Shown here: positions 36,531-45,299 of the stretch, in pieces
Layout of the letters: each line of letters opens with the position of its first letter
Position numbering within the stretch: position 1 is the stretch's first letter
NCBI RefSeq assembly: GCF_014174405.1
Contig: NZ_JACEGA010000001.1
Location: forward strand, 3,450,501 to 3,514,500
DNA length: 64,000 nt
Reading direction: 5' to 3'
Origin: Variimorphobacter saccharofermentans
GTDB lineage: Bacteria; Bacillota; Clostridia; Lachnospirales; Lachnospiraceae
Notes under the pieces: generated by a model
The model's database searches: none
What the model was told of the DNA's origin: nothing
Seen by the model: the letters and a program-made list of their open reading frames with translations, nothing else
Made by a program: the position numbers and the translations under genes

Positions 36531-37523
36531 TTATAACATTTGTAATTCTCGTAACAGTTGATCAACCTCTAACCAGTTATTATTGTTACCAGAGTTATAT
36601 TCAAAGCCTTCCTCAACTAATTTACCACCTGGTAGCAGAGACTTACTTATATCCATCCATTCGAAATTAGGGTAAATTATATAATGCTTATCATATTCAT
36701 ATGTCATTCTAGAATCATCCTTTGTTACCATGACTTCATGTAATTTCTCGCCCTCGCGAATACCTATTTCAACCAATTTCGAATTAGGAAGCATAGCTTT
36801 TGCCAAATCAACTATTTTAAAAGATGGAATTTTAGAAATATAGGTTTCACCTCCTTTAGCCTCTGCTAATGCCTTGAATACCAATTCAACTCCTTGTTCC
36901 AAAGTAATCCAAAAACGTGTCATTCTAAAATCAGTGATGGGAAGGGTAGTTTCCCCTCTCTCAATTAAGTTTTTAAACACAGGAATAATGGAGCCACGAC
37001 TCCCCGCAACATTACCGTACCGTACAATTGCAAATCTTGTACCCTTTTCCCCTGAATATGCATTAGCTGCAATAAAAAGCTTATCCGATACCAGTTTAGT
37101 TCCACCATATAAATTTATTGGATTTACAGCTTTATCTGTAGATAAAGCTATTACTTTTTTTACTCCTTTATCTAATGCAGCATCAATCACATTTTGTGCA
37201 CCATGAATATTCGTTTTAATTGCTTCAAATGGATTGTATTCACATGTAGGAACCTGTTTCATTGCGGCTGCATGAATTACATAATCCACTCCTTCAAATG
37301 CTCGATAAAGACGGTCTTTATCTCTGACATCACCAATGAAAAATCTAACCTTTGTCATATCCACTTTATTTGCATATTCAGTTTTCATTATACTCTGCTT
37401 AAACTCATCTCTGGAATATATAATAACCTTATTAGGATTATATTTCGCAAATATCATCTCTAAAAATTTCTTACCAAAAGAACCTGTTCCGCCAGTAATT
37501 AGTATGTTTTTTCCGTTTAACAT
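36531..37523 (-). CDS. pseB: UDP-N-acetylglucosamine 4,6-dehydratase (inverting)
   Basis: A 330-residue SDR enzyme starting MLNGKNILITGGTGSFGKKF; twelve upstream codons are open but GGAGGG lies seven bases before this ATG. It has the NAD(P) motif GGTGSFG, the AAMKQVP signature, the catalytic STDKAVNP and the YGGTK active-site Tyr-x3-Lys. It carries out 4,6-dehydration with C5 inversion of UDP-GlcNAc, the first step to pseudaminic acid. Last gene of the pse operon (pseI-pseH-pseC-pseG-pseB), just 58 bases after pseG. Confidence 0.93.
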   Translation of the reverse strand: MLNGKNILITGGTGSFGKKFLEMIFAKYNPNKVIIYSRDEFKQSIMKTEYANKVDMTKVRFFIGDVRDKDRLYRAFEGVDYVIHAAAMKQVPTCEYNPFEAIKTNIHGAQNVIDAALDKGVKKVIALSTDKAVNPINLYGGTKLVSDKLFIAANAYSGEKGTRFAIVRYGNVAGSRGSIIPVFKNLIERGETTLPITDFRMTRFWITLEQGVELVFKALAEAKGGETYISKIPSFKIVDLAKAMLPNSKLVEIGIREGEKLHEVMVTKDDSRMTYEYDKHYIIYPNFEWMDISKSLLPGGKLVEEGFEYNSGNNNNWLEVDQLLRELQML

Positions 37524-37581
37524 GAATGCGCCCTCCAAAATTCTTGTTACGTAATACAATTATATTATATATCGACATTAT

Positions 37582-38607
37582 TCATAATAATTTTAACACT
37601 TTTTCTGCTATTCTATAGCTTCCTCGTCCATCCGTTAAATTTTGCATATTTAATGAAAGTTCCTTGCGAAGTAAAGCATCCTTCATTAATGTACTTAATG
37701 AATCGTTAACTTTTCCTAAACATGCAGAAATATCTCCTCTAATATCACCAGAATAATAGATTATTTGCTCCTGATTAAATTTATTTACTATCCATAACTG
37801 ATTATCAGCGAATGAATAACTAATGGTAGGTAGACCGCAGGCACATAGTTCATATAACGTTGAACCTCCTGCAGAAATTGCTATATCACATTCCATCATT
37901 ATATCCGCCATATTGTTGATTGCCCGATGCAGAATTATATTGGGATATAACTTAGATAGTTTATTTAGATTTTCTACATTCTTATTCAATGCTCCAACTA
38001 TAATATGAAGATTTAGGCTGTCAAACTTACTAAACTTACGAATGTACGAAAGCAACTGACCTGCCATATTATAGCTATCGGATCCTCCCGTTGTTATTAA
38101 AATATTATTTACACTAGGATTTATCGTTCTAATTCGACCACTGAATTCCTCTCTTAACGGAACATAATCGCATCCTAAAAGTAATGTTGTATTTTCAGAA
38201 TAATAGCTCGAATATTGAATATCATAAACATAGATATTATAATTGATTAATATATCTGTTGGATATACAAATTGGTTAAGATCATCCAAATAAACAATCT
38301 TAACCAAATCTTTCGCCCTCTTCATATAATTATGTGTAACATAATATGAGTCAACTATTAATACCTGAATCTTGTATTTAATAATTGCCTTTTCTAATTC
38401 TAGTAATTCACCCTCCATATTAGTCCATTGAGTATTTAGACTAATACTAGGGAAATGTTCTCTACGAATTAGCTCCTTCCCATTATCATCAGCAGTTATA
38501 AAAACAATATCTTGTTCAAGTTTTTGAAGTGCTTTCGCAATTGATAAACACCTCATAATATGACCACTACCAATTTCGGAATTAGCATCCGCACGAAATG
38601 CTATCAC
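37582..38607 (-). CDS. pseG: UDP-2,4-diacetamido-2,4,6-trideoxy-beta-L-altropyranose hydrolase
   Basis: A 341-residue GT-B-fold hydrolase that releases UDP from the diacetamido sugar, the fourth step in pseudaminic acid synthesis. The catalytic His16 is in the family motif GSGHIMRCLSIAKAL. The C-terminal donor site has ITTGGSDSYNMA and CDIAISAGGSTLYELCACGLPTI. It starts at GTG and overlaps the pseC stop by one base; AAGGTG precedes it. Confidence 0.93.
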   Translation of the reverse strand: MIAFRADANSEIGSGHIMRCLSIAKALQKLEQDIVFITADDNGKELIRREHFPSISLNTQWTNMEGELLELEKAIIKYKIQVLIVDSYYVTHNYMKRAKDLVKIVYLDDLNQFVYPTDILINYNIYVYDIQYSSYYSENTTLLLGCDYVPLREEFSGRIRTINPSVNNILITTGGSDSYNMAGQLLSYIRKFSKFDSLNLHIIVGALNKNVENLNKLSKLYPNIILHRAINNMADIMMECDIAISAGGSTLYELCACGLPTISYSFADNQLWIVNKFNQEQIIYYSGDIRGDISACLGKVNDSLSTLMKDALLRKELSLNMQNLTDGRGSYRIAEKVLKLL

Positions 38608-39740
38608 TAATAATCACCTTCTACAATTTTTATCACTTGTTCAATTACATAATCTTGTTCTTCTTTAGAAAGCTTGGGAAAAATAGGCAAACTAATAAAC
38701 CTACTATAAGCCGTTTCCGCATTAGGGCATACAACATCCGAATATCCATGGCTACGATAATATGGTTGTGTATATACAGGTATATAATGTACATTAACTC
38801 CAATCCCTTTTGCAATCAATGCTTCCACCACTCTTCTGCGATCTCTATTCATCACTTGAATAACATATAAATGCCAACTATTGTAACAACCGTCTAGTTG
38901 ATATGGAATTAGAATATTCTCGTTATCTTTAAAAGCATTATTATACCTATCTACAATCTCTAATCTTCTAGAAATAAAGAAATCTAACTTTTTCATCTGA
39001 CTAATACCTAGGGCACATTGTATATCAGTCATTCGATAATTATATCCTAATTCCAATTGTTGATAATACCATGGTCCATCATTACAACTCATCAATTCTG
39101 GATTTCTGGTAATTCCATGACTCCTTATTATGGAAAGTTTTTGATATAGCTCTTTATTATTTGTTACAATCATGCCGCCTTCACCCGTTGTAATGTGTTT
39201 AACAGGATGGAAGCTAAATGTAGTCATATCTGAAATTGTTCCGATTCTTCTGCCTTTATACACGGCGCCTAAAGCATGTGCTGCATCTTCTATAACAATT
39301 AGATTGAATTCATCCGCTATTTTTTTAATCTCATCCATATCACATGGCTGTCCTGTAAAGTGAACTGCAATTATCGCTTTTGTCTTCGCTGTTATTTTCT
39401 TTCGAATGTCTTTGGGATCTATATTATATGTTTTCGGATCAATATCTGCAAACACTGGGGTAGCTCCGCAATATAAAACACTGTTTGCTGATGCCACAAA
39501 AGTTATCGGAGTTGTAATAACTTCATCACCTTTACTTATTCCAGCAGCAAGGCATGCAACGTGAAGTGCTGCAGTACCATTTGAAACAGCAACAGCATAT
39601 TTTGCTCCAACATATTTTGCTACACAATCTTCGAATTCTGATATTTTGGGCCCAGTTGTTAAATAATCTGCTTTTAGAGTATTAATCACTGCTTGTATAT
39701 CATCATCATCTATACTTTGCGTTCCATATGGAATATACAT
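38607..39740 (-). CDS. pseC: UDP-4-amino-4,6-dideoxy-N-acetyl-beta-L-altrosamine transaminase
   Basis: A 377-residue PLP aminotransferase of the DegT/DnrJ/EryC1 family and normal length. It has NGTAALHVACLAAGI for phosphate binding, IEDAAHALGAVYKG with the PLP-ring Asp, and the internal aldimine Lys in FSFHPVKHITTGEGGM. It makes the 4-amino sugar from the PseB product. GAGGAG precedes the ATG. It lies 25 bases after the pseH stop. Confidence 0.92.
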   Translation of the reverse strand: MYIPYGTQSIDDDDIQAVINTLKADYLTTGPKISEFEDCVAKYVGAKYAVAVSNGTAALHVACLAAGISKGDEVITTPITFVASANSVLYCGATPVFADIDPKTYNIDPKDIRKKITAKTKAIIAVHFTGQPCDMDEIKKIADEFNLIVIEDAAHALGAVYKGRRIGTISDMTTFSFHPVKHITTGEGGMIVTNNKELYQKLSIIRSHGITRNPELMSCNDGPWYYQQLELGYNYRMTDIQCALGISQMKKLDFFISRRLEIVDRYNNAFKDNENILIPYQLDGCYNSWHLYVIQVMNRDRRRVVEALIAKGIGVNVHYIPVYTQPYYRSHGYSDVVCPNAETAYSRFISLPIFPKLSKEEQDYVIEQVIKIVEGDY

Positions 39741-39765
39741 AAGTAATTCTCCTCATTAACTCTTG

Positions 39766-40206
39766 TTATATTTTTTTTGAATACTCAATGTACATTTGAT
39801 TGTAATTTAGACCTTCAAATATTTTTCTTGAAGGTACATTATCTACCTTAACCTGAGCATTAATTTGTGTAATATAGGGATACTCATCTCTTAATTTTTT
39901 TTCAACGAGTAATAAGATATTCTTTCCATGTCCTTTTCCCCTATGATCTTTACTAATGCTATAATTTATATATGCTATATTATTATTAATAGAAAGACGA
40001 ACTTGTCCAATTGGAATATTGTCCATATAATAAATAAACTGCAAAATATCTTCTGACCTGATCACGTTATTAAACCACTTCTCATGTGTCTCATATGGTA
40101 TAAAATCAGTTGAAAATGAATTTAACCTTGTTTCTTCATCATTTGCCCATTTGTATAGTAATTTTTTATCTTCCAATTGAACTGATTTTAAATAACAATC
40201 TTTCAC
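39766..40206 (-). CDS. pseH: Pseudaminic-pathway GNAT N-acetyltransferase
   Basis: A 146-residue GNAT acetyltransferase. The frame is open upstream inside pseI, but the start is set at GTG because AAGGAGAG sits seven bases before it and it overlaps the pseI stop in the usual four-base GTGA arrangement. The acetyl-CoA loop is at SKDHRGKGHGKNILLLVEK, and the C-terminal VDNVPSRKIFEGLNY is typical of the fold. It would N-acetylate the 4-amino group using acetyl-CoA, the third pathway step; assignment rests on position plus family. Confidence 0.87.
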   Translation of the reverse strand: MKDCYLKSVQLEDKKLLYKWANDEETRLNSFSTDFIPYETHEKWFNNVIRSEDILQFIYYMDNIPIGQVRLSINNNIAYINYSISKDHRGKGHGKNILLLVEKKLRDEYPYITQINAQVKVDNVPSRKIFEGLNYNQMYIEYSKKI

Positions 40207-41264
40207 ATTAACTCTCCTTGCTCTACTTGATCCAACCTTAATGGTGTACCTCTTTTTATGTCGCATAATGCCTTTTTCCCTAATACAGAATTGTAATACT
40301 TTGGCTCAAGACCATAACTTGGCCTAATGACTCTGATATTATTATTTGAAAAAACATCACCCGCTTTTATGTCGTCAACGGCAAATATGGAACGGCGAAA
40401 ATTTCGATTTGACATTTCACCACATGTAATTTCATAACTTATTTTTCCTAGGGCTTTTTCTGCATTACGAATATCATTAACCATATTTTTAAACTCTTCA
40501 GGTTCCATTGAAAAGGATGAATCCGGATTTACAATATTTCTATTTAAGCAAAAATGCTTTTCAATGATACAAGCACCCAATGCAACCGCAGTAATGGCAC
40601 CGATTGATCCCATTGAATGATCTGATAATCCTACCGGTACTTGAAACGTATTTTTCATATCTACTATTGTTCTTAAATTCATATCTTCTGATATTGCTGG
40701 ATAAGCACTAGAACATTTCAATATTGCAACTTGGTTATTATTTTGCATAGTCACTGTATTTAATGCATCCCAAATTTCTTCTTTACTTCCCATACCCGTC
40801 GACATAATAATAGGTTTACCCTTTGAAGCCACATATTCAATTAATGGTATATCAGTCAACTCAAATGAAGCAATTTTGTAAAACTCAATACCTATATCCT
40901 CTAAAAAATCTACTGAACTTTTATCGAAGGGGGTAGAAAAAAAATCAATTCCCACTTTGTCAGCTTCTGCTTTCAATTCATATTGCCATTCCCAAGGAGT
41001 ATAAGCTTTACCATATAGTTTATATAAGTTTTCTCCTGACCATGTTCCTTCATTTATTCGGAAATATTTGTTATCACAATCTATTGTTATCGTGTCAGGA
41101 GTATAGGTTTGCAATTTAATACAATCGGCTCCACATTCCTTTGCCATATGGATTATTTCTTTAGCTCGATTTATACTTCCAGCATGGTTACCCGACATCT
41201 CAGCAATGATATAAGTTGGATAACCCTCCCCAATAATTCTGTTTTTAATCTTTATATTTCTCAA
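40203..41264 (-). CDS. pseI: Pseudaminic acid synthase
   Basis: A 353-residue NeuB-family enzyme that condenses the PseG product with phosphoenolpyruvate to give pseudaminic acid. A TIM barrel fills residues 1-280 (IIAEMSGNHAGSINRAKEII, CIKLQTYTPDTIT, GLSDHSMGS, ACIIEKHFCLNR). A C-terminal SAF/antifreeze-like domain (about 290-350) has RRSIFAVDDIKAGDVFSNNNIRVIRP. The start is TTG after AAGGTG. NeuB, LegI and PseI are close relatives; the neighbouring pseB, C, G and H favour PseI. Confidence 0.92.
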   Translation of the reverse strand: MRNIKIKNRIIGEGYPTYIIAEMSGNHAGSINRAKEIIHMAKECGADCIKLQTYTPDTITIDCDNKYFRINEGTWSGENLYKLYGKAYTPWEWQYELKAEADKVGIDFFSTPFDKSSVDFLEDIGIEFYKIASFELTDIPLIEYVASKGKPIIMSTGMGSKEEIWDALNTVTMQNNNQVAILKCSSAYPAISEDMNLRTIVDMKNTFQVPVGLSDHSMGSIGAITAVALGACIIEKHFCLNRNIVNPDSSFSMEPEEFKNMVNDIRNAEKALGKISYEITCGEMSNRNFRRSIFAVDDIKAGDVFSNNNIRVIRPSYGLEPKYYNSVLGKKALCDIKRGTPLRLDQVEQGELM

Positions 41265-41294
41265 TATTACACCTTCACTCTAATTATGAATCTA

Positions 41295-42029
41295 TTACTT
41301 CAGCTTCTTCTGCTCTACATTCTTATTAATATCATATATTTCGGGATGTTTTTGCATTAATAATAATATATCATCTAAATAGAAATCATGAGAACCTTGA
41401 TATAAATAATCATATATTTTTGATATTGCTAGCCAATCTTCGTTTGTATCTAATGTCCATCTATATTTTGAATTATCAGTATCAGCTTTATAATAATATA
41501 TTTTACTTGATGTTTCATATATATATGGTGTTACATGTTCCCTTTGATACTTTTCTCTTGCTTTGTAAAATGCTTCTTCAAGTATATTATAAGAAAAAAT
41601 TTCCGTATCTAAACCTCTTGGATATGTTCTATTAACTATATCATTTCCAGCATTAGAAACGATATCATATTGATTCTTCTTATAAAAACTTATCATCTCA
41701 TCTAAAACCTTAGGATCATACAGCGGACAGTCCGATGTAATTCGTATTATCACATCAGCTTTATATTCTTTCGCTGCATAATAATAGCGGCTTAGAACAT
41801 CCTCTTCACTTCCTCTATAATAGTGTACGCCTAGCCGTACTGCTTCTTCCTCTATTTCATTATCCGCTTTATTTGTCGTAGTTGCTATGATGATATCATC
41901 AATTTGTTTACATTGCCTAATTCTATCGACATCATGCTCCAATATAGTTTTATCATATAGCTTTTTCAATACTTTGCCCGGTAACCTTGATGAACCCATT
42001 CTGGCTTGGATGATTACCATTATCTTCAT
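41295..42029 (-). CDS. SpsF-like cytidylyltransferase, probably serving as CMP-Pse synthetase
   Basis: A 244-residue nucleotidyltransferase beginning MKIMVIIQARMGSSRLPGKVLK, with ITSDCPLYDP as the metal-binding acidic motif. It belongs to the SpsF (spore coat polysaccharide) branch, not to typical PseF, which starts with an PARGGSKR-type motif. It is in the operon position where pseF would be and no other CMP-sugar synthetase is in the window. CMP activation of pseudaminic acid is therefore the likely role, inferred from context. AGAGGA precedes the ATG; 30 bases before pseI. Confidence 0.8.
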   Translation of the reverse strand: MKIMVIIQARMGSSRLPGKVLKKLYDKTILEHDVDRIRQCKQIDDIIIATTTNKADNEIEEEAVRLGVHYYRGSEEDVLSRYYYAAKEYKADVIIRITSDCPLYDPKVLDEMISFYKKNQYDIVSNAGNDIVNRTYPRGLDTEIFSYNILEEAFYKAREKYQREHVTPYIYETSSKIYYYKADTDNSKYRWTLDTNEDWLAISKIYDYLYQGSHDFYLDDILLLMQKHPEIYDINKNVEQKKLK

Positions 42030-42044
42030 ACAACATTCCTCTTT

Positions 42045-43880
42045 CTACATAGGTACCACTTGTTTAATTGCATCTTCAAGTTTTGGCTTTATAAAATCAG
42101 CTGCCTCAATAATAGCTTCGTTTATTTTCTTTGTTTTCATATAAGTAATCAATTTATTCTCAGAATAATCTTCTGACAACTTATTCATTTCCAAAATATC
42201 CTGCATAGAAACAGCTTTAACATAAATATCTATTAACTTATATAAAGATGATTTTTGAATAAATTGGTTATTTTTTCTTATTTTCGTAACATACTGCAAT
42301 TCTATCCCTGAATTGAATTTTTTATGATTTATTTCGTCTATAAGAATATTACAGTATTTAATCGATCCCTTCGCTTTCTTTATTATTTTCTCAATATTAT
42401 TATAGTTCTTATCTAAATAGTGTTTTACCGCATAAATACCTTCTTGATCGAATGTATTTATATTTATATTGGCAATAGTATTGTAATCAAATTCTTGATT
42501 ACAATACTTGACCAAAACATCTTTTAATGGCATAATAGTTGATCCATTAATTTTAGCTCCCTTTGTTTTTGCATCAATAATATTAATATGGGGTTTTAAA
42601 GCAATCAAGTCTTCATACCAAATCTTAAAACTTTTCCAATCATATCTTGAGCGTATCGGTTTACCTTCAATATCCTCTAATTCTATATCTCTATTAGTAT
42701 TGGGTGATATCTCTTCTCTGCCAGAATGACTCTTATTACCATCATAAGCCAAGTCTTGACCCACGAGAATAATATCAGTAAAACCTAATTCAACACATAC
42801 TAAGCAAGATAATGTTGCAACTGAAGAACTACTTAAGACCATAGGTGGCTTTTTATTAATATTTTCATATACTTGCTTTAAGAAATCTGTGCAATTACAA
42901 AATATCTTTTTACCTATATGTCTATCCAATATTTCATGGTTTGCTTCTATAAAACATAATAACGGTATTGTAACATCTGTACGGTTAGAGAAAAATTGCA
43001 CTGGTTTCATCGGATCTAATGTAACCACAAAATCTGGTTCAATGCCGTTTTCAAGTAAAAACTCCAGAATTCTGTCAACTGCAAATATTACTACTTTTCC
43101 CTTTGCTTGTCTTATATATTCTATTTGTTCCGATACGGATGGTCCTGCAGCAATTATCATCGCTGGTATATCTGTTGGAACAATGCTTTTTAGCTCATGT
43201 ATTGAAATACTATCACGTAGGTATCGAATATTATGTAAAGTATTTTCAATAAACCTTTTACCGAAAGCAATTTCCGTATTTATATTAATTTTAGCATTAT
43301 AATAGGAGTCTTTTAGCTCCTTAAAGAATGATACTCCACTTTCAGGAAATATCTTATCGTAAAATGGATGCGTACATATAATTTGTGTTGAGATATTGTT
43401 TATATCTAATACTACTCTAAGAGTGTTATGAAATTCGATATCATTTATTTTTTCAACAGTAAACGAAACTTGCATATTTGATAGTATATCAGTAATATCA
43501 TATTCTTCTATCACATGATAAAACACCTCTATACTAGGCTCATAAATAACTAAAATATCTTTGTCTCTTATCCTGTTTATTAAAGATCGTGCGAACTCAC
43601 CATTTCCAAATCCAAACATTGATATTATTGAACTTAAACTCTTAAGCTCAAATTGGTCCGCCCAAATATTCGCTTCATTAGAAGGACTATATATGCTGTT
43701 AAGTCGGTAATATTTTGTCCCTTTCTTTATATACAACGTCTTACTATTATCCTTAGTTATGACTGATTTAATTTCACTAATTTGATCAGAGGTATCTCTT
43801 GTTTCAGTTTCAATAAGTCTTTTATACATATATGGTCTATTTTTTTTTATACATTCCATATTATTTTCCAAATAGTTCAT
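42045..43880 (-). CDS. MAF-family flagellin glycosyltransferase
   Basis: A 611-residue motility-accessory-factor protein (6-hydroxymethylpterin-pyrophosphokinase-like, DUF115). The N-terminal domain (about 50-200) has FGFGNGEFARSLINR and LVIYEPSIEVFYHV. The central catalytic domain (about 230-420) has IPAMIIAAGPSVSEQIE, VFAVDRILEFLLENGIEPDFVVTLDP and ILVGQDLAYDG. The C-terminal part is helical. MAF proteins transfer pseudaminic or related nonulosonic acids from CMP donors to flagellin Ser/Thr before export. Genes for the donor follow on the same strand 15 bases later, and flagellin is just upstream. ACAGGAG precedes the ATG. Confidence 0.9.
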   Translation of the reverse strand: MNYLENNMECIKKNRPYMYKRLIETETRDTSDQISEIKSVITKDNSKTLYIKKGTKYYRLNSIYSPSNEANIWADQFELKSLSSIISMFGFGNGEFARSLINRIRDKDILVIYEPSIEVFYHVIEEYDITDILSNMQVSFTVEKINDIEFHNTLRVVLDINNISTQIICTHPFYDKIFPESGVSFFKELKDSYYNAKININTEIAFGKRFIENTLHNIRYLRDSISIHELKSIVPTDIPAMIIAAGPSVSEQIEYIRQAKGKVVIFAVDRILEFLLENGIEPDFVVTLDPMKPVQFFSNRTDVTIPLLCFIEANHEILDRHIGKKIFCNCTDFLKQVYENINKKPPMVLSSSSVATLSCLVCVELGFTDIILVGQDLAYDGNKSHSGREEISPNTNRDIELEDIEGKPIRSRYDWKSFKIWYEDLIALKPHINIIDAKTKGAKINGSTIMPLKDVLVKYCNQEFDYNTIANININTFDQEGIYAVKHYLDKNYNNIEKIIKKAKGSIKYCNILIDEINHKKFNSGIELQYVTKIRKNNQFIQKSSLYKLIDIYVKAVSMQDILEMNKLSEDYSENKLITYMKTKKINEAIIEAADFIKPKLEDAIKQVVPM

Positions 43881-43927
43881 AGTTCTCTCCTGTTACGTGA
43901 TAGCTAACATATCTATATTTTAAAAAT

Positions 43928-44227
43928 TTATAAATCTTTGATTAAATCAGATAAATCAAACAATAATATATCCGATAGCAAAATCGTATCATTTACCTCA
44001 ATTGCTTTCATCGCTTCAGATAAAACCAAATTAATTCTCTTCTCTTTTTTTTCTATATCTTCTTCGTTCTTTTCATAATTAATAAGTTCATTTACACCAA
44101 CTATTAAAGCCTCTAACGTTTCTCCTAATTGTGCATATCCCATTTCATTTTTTTGCTGATAGAACAAGAATGCTGTATTTTTTATCAAATTCTGAATTTC
44201 ATTTATTTTACTAATAAAATTATCCAT
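43928..44227 (-). CDS. Small helical protein next to flagellin and MAF
   Basis: A 99-residue all-helical protein with no signal peptide and a cytoplasmic, FlgN/FliS-like size. Its second half (NLVLSEAMKAIEVNDTILLSD onward) resembles the N-terminal helical domain of the 310-residue MAF-like protein at 30093-31025. AATGAGG precedes the ATG. It lies 24 bases after the flagellin terminator hairpin and 47 bases before the MAF gene, so it could be read through from flagellin. A role in presenting flagellin to the glycosyltransferase, or as a chaperone, is a guess. Confidence 0.75.
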   Translation of the reverse strand: MDNFISKINEIQNLIKNTAFLFYQQKNEMGYAQLGETLEALIVGVNELINYEKNEEDIEKKEKRINLVLSEAMKAIEVNDTILLSDILLFDLSDLIKDL

Positions 44228-44250
44228 AATTACCTCATTATTTTAGATTT

Positions 44251-44286
44251 AAAAATAGGACTGACCGTTAAGTCAGCCCTATTTTT
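44251..44286 (-). terminator. Rho-independent terminator of flagellin
   Basis: On the minus strand AAAAATAGGGCTGAC, a six-base loop, GTCAGTCCTATTTTT. The stem is almost perfect and ends in T residues, so it should separate high flagellin expression from the downstream glycosylation genes. Confidence 0.88.
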
Positions 44287-44302
44287 AATAAATAAACTAC
44301 GA

Positions 44303-45121
44303 TTACTGTAATAATGATAGAACACCCTGTGTAGATTGATTAGCTTGAGCCAACATAGACTGAGCAGCCTGTTGAAGAATGTTATCCTTGGAGTATTTAA
44401 CCATCTCTTTCGCCATATCAACATCACGGATACGGGATTCAGCAGCTTGTAAATTCTCTGAAGTATTATCAGCATTAGCAATGGTATGCTCTAATCTGTT
44501 CTGTAAAGCACCAAGTGCAGATCTCTGTGTAGAAACCTGATTCAGAGCTGATTGAATAGTTGTAATAGCTGCTGTAGCATCAGAATAGTTAGAAACTTCA
44601 GATGAAATAGCGTTTACTCCAAGAGCGGTTGCTGTCATTGTATTAATGCTAAATGCAATATTCTGTCCTGAGTTTGCTCCAACCTGAAGGTTCTTTCCTG
44701 TAAAAGTACCATCTAATAACTTCATGGTATTGAACTCAGTCTCATTACCAATACGAGTTACTTCAGCAGATAATGCAACAAGTTCTTCTTCAATAGCTTC
44801 ACGATCTTCTGTAACGTTAGTATCGTTAGCTGCTTGAACAGTTAACTCTCTCATTCTTTGAAGAATGGACTGAGTCTCATTAAGAGCACCTTCTGCTGTC
44901 TGAATTAAGGAAATACCATCCTGAGCGTTAACAGAAGCCTGATCAAGACCTCTGATCTGTCCACGCATTTTTTCGGAAATTGTTAATCCAGCTGCATTAT
45001 CACCTGCACGGTTAATCTTGTAACCAGAAGATAACTTCTCAGTAGATTTAGCAAGATTTCCTGTAGTAATACCTAACTGTCTTCTTGTGTTGGCTGCTGC
45101 CATATTGTGTTGAACTACCAT
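44303..45121 (-). CDS. fliC: Flagellin
   Basis: A 272-residue flagellin made of the D0/D1 core only. The N-terminal helices (VVQHNMAAANTRRQLGI, SSGYKINRAGDNAAGLTISEKMR) and C-terminal helices (ALGALQNRLEHTIANADNTSENLQAAESRIRDVDMAKEM, ending QANQSTQGVLSLLQ) are joined by a short variable stretch of about 60 residues rich in Asn, Thr and Ser where glycosylation could occur. It polymerises outside the cell into the filament, exported by the flagellar type III system. The gene has its own SigD promoter, an unusually long leader of about 130 bases with a CsrA-type hairpin, and an AAGGAGGA site. Confidence 0.97.
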   Translation of the reverse strand: MVVQHNMAAANTRRQLGITTGNLAKSTEKLSSGYKINRAGDNAAGLTISEKMRGQIRGLDQASVNAQDGISLIQTAEGALNETQSILQRMRELTVQAANDTNVTEDREAIEEELVALSAEVTRIGNETEFNTMKLLDGTFTGKNLQVGANSGQNIAFSINTMTATALGVNAISSEVSNYSDATAAITTIQSALNQVSTQRSALGALQNRLEHTIANADNTSENLQAAESRIRDVDMAKEMVKYSKDNILQQAAQSMLAQANQSTQGVLSLLQ

Positions 45122-45128
45122 AATAAAA

Positions 45129-45173
45129 TTCCTCCTTGAAATTATATTGTATTAGCAACTTCCATGCTGCTAA
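45129..45173 (-). promoter_or_regulatory. CsrA-binding-type hairpin and Shine-Dalgarno in the flagellin leader
   Basis: On the minus strand TTAGCA pairs with TGCTAA (45152-45173) and presents GCATGGAAGT in the loop, so a GGA is exposed. About 14 bases downstream the Shine-Dalgarno AAGGAGGA supplies a second GGA. Paired GGA sites, one hairpin and one over the SD, are how CsrA represses hag in Bacillus. csrA and fliW are 4 kb away. Confidence 0.65.
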
Positions 45174-45253
45174 AACTTTTGTAAGTTTCTTCTATCTGGC
45201 CGTACGCTCCATCAAGAAGAATAATCCGTAAGATAATTTCTTACTTGTTATAT

Positions 45254-45280
45254 ATATCGACAATAATTTATAAAACTTTA
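45254..45280 (-). promoter_or_regulatory. SigD (sigma-28) promoter of flagellin
   Basis: Read on the minus strand: TAAA, 15 bases, GTCGATAT. It is one base from the flagellar consensus TAAA-N15-GCCGATAT. It predicts a leader of roughly 125 bases. Confidence 0.85.
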
Positions 45281-45299
45281 TAGTGATTTATATACTTTT

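Noticed and set aside
37582..41264. A legionaminic or sialic acid pathway instead of pseudaminic
   Set aside because: PseB-type inverting dehydratase, PseC-type transaminase and PseG with GSGHIMR are all present, and no NeuC-type epimerase is seen.
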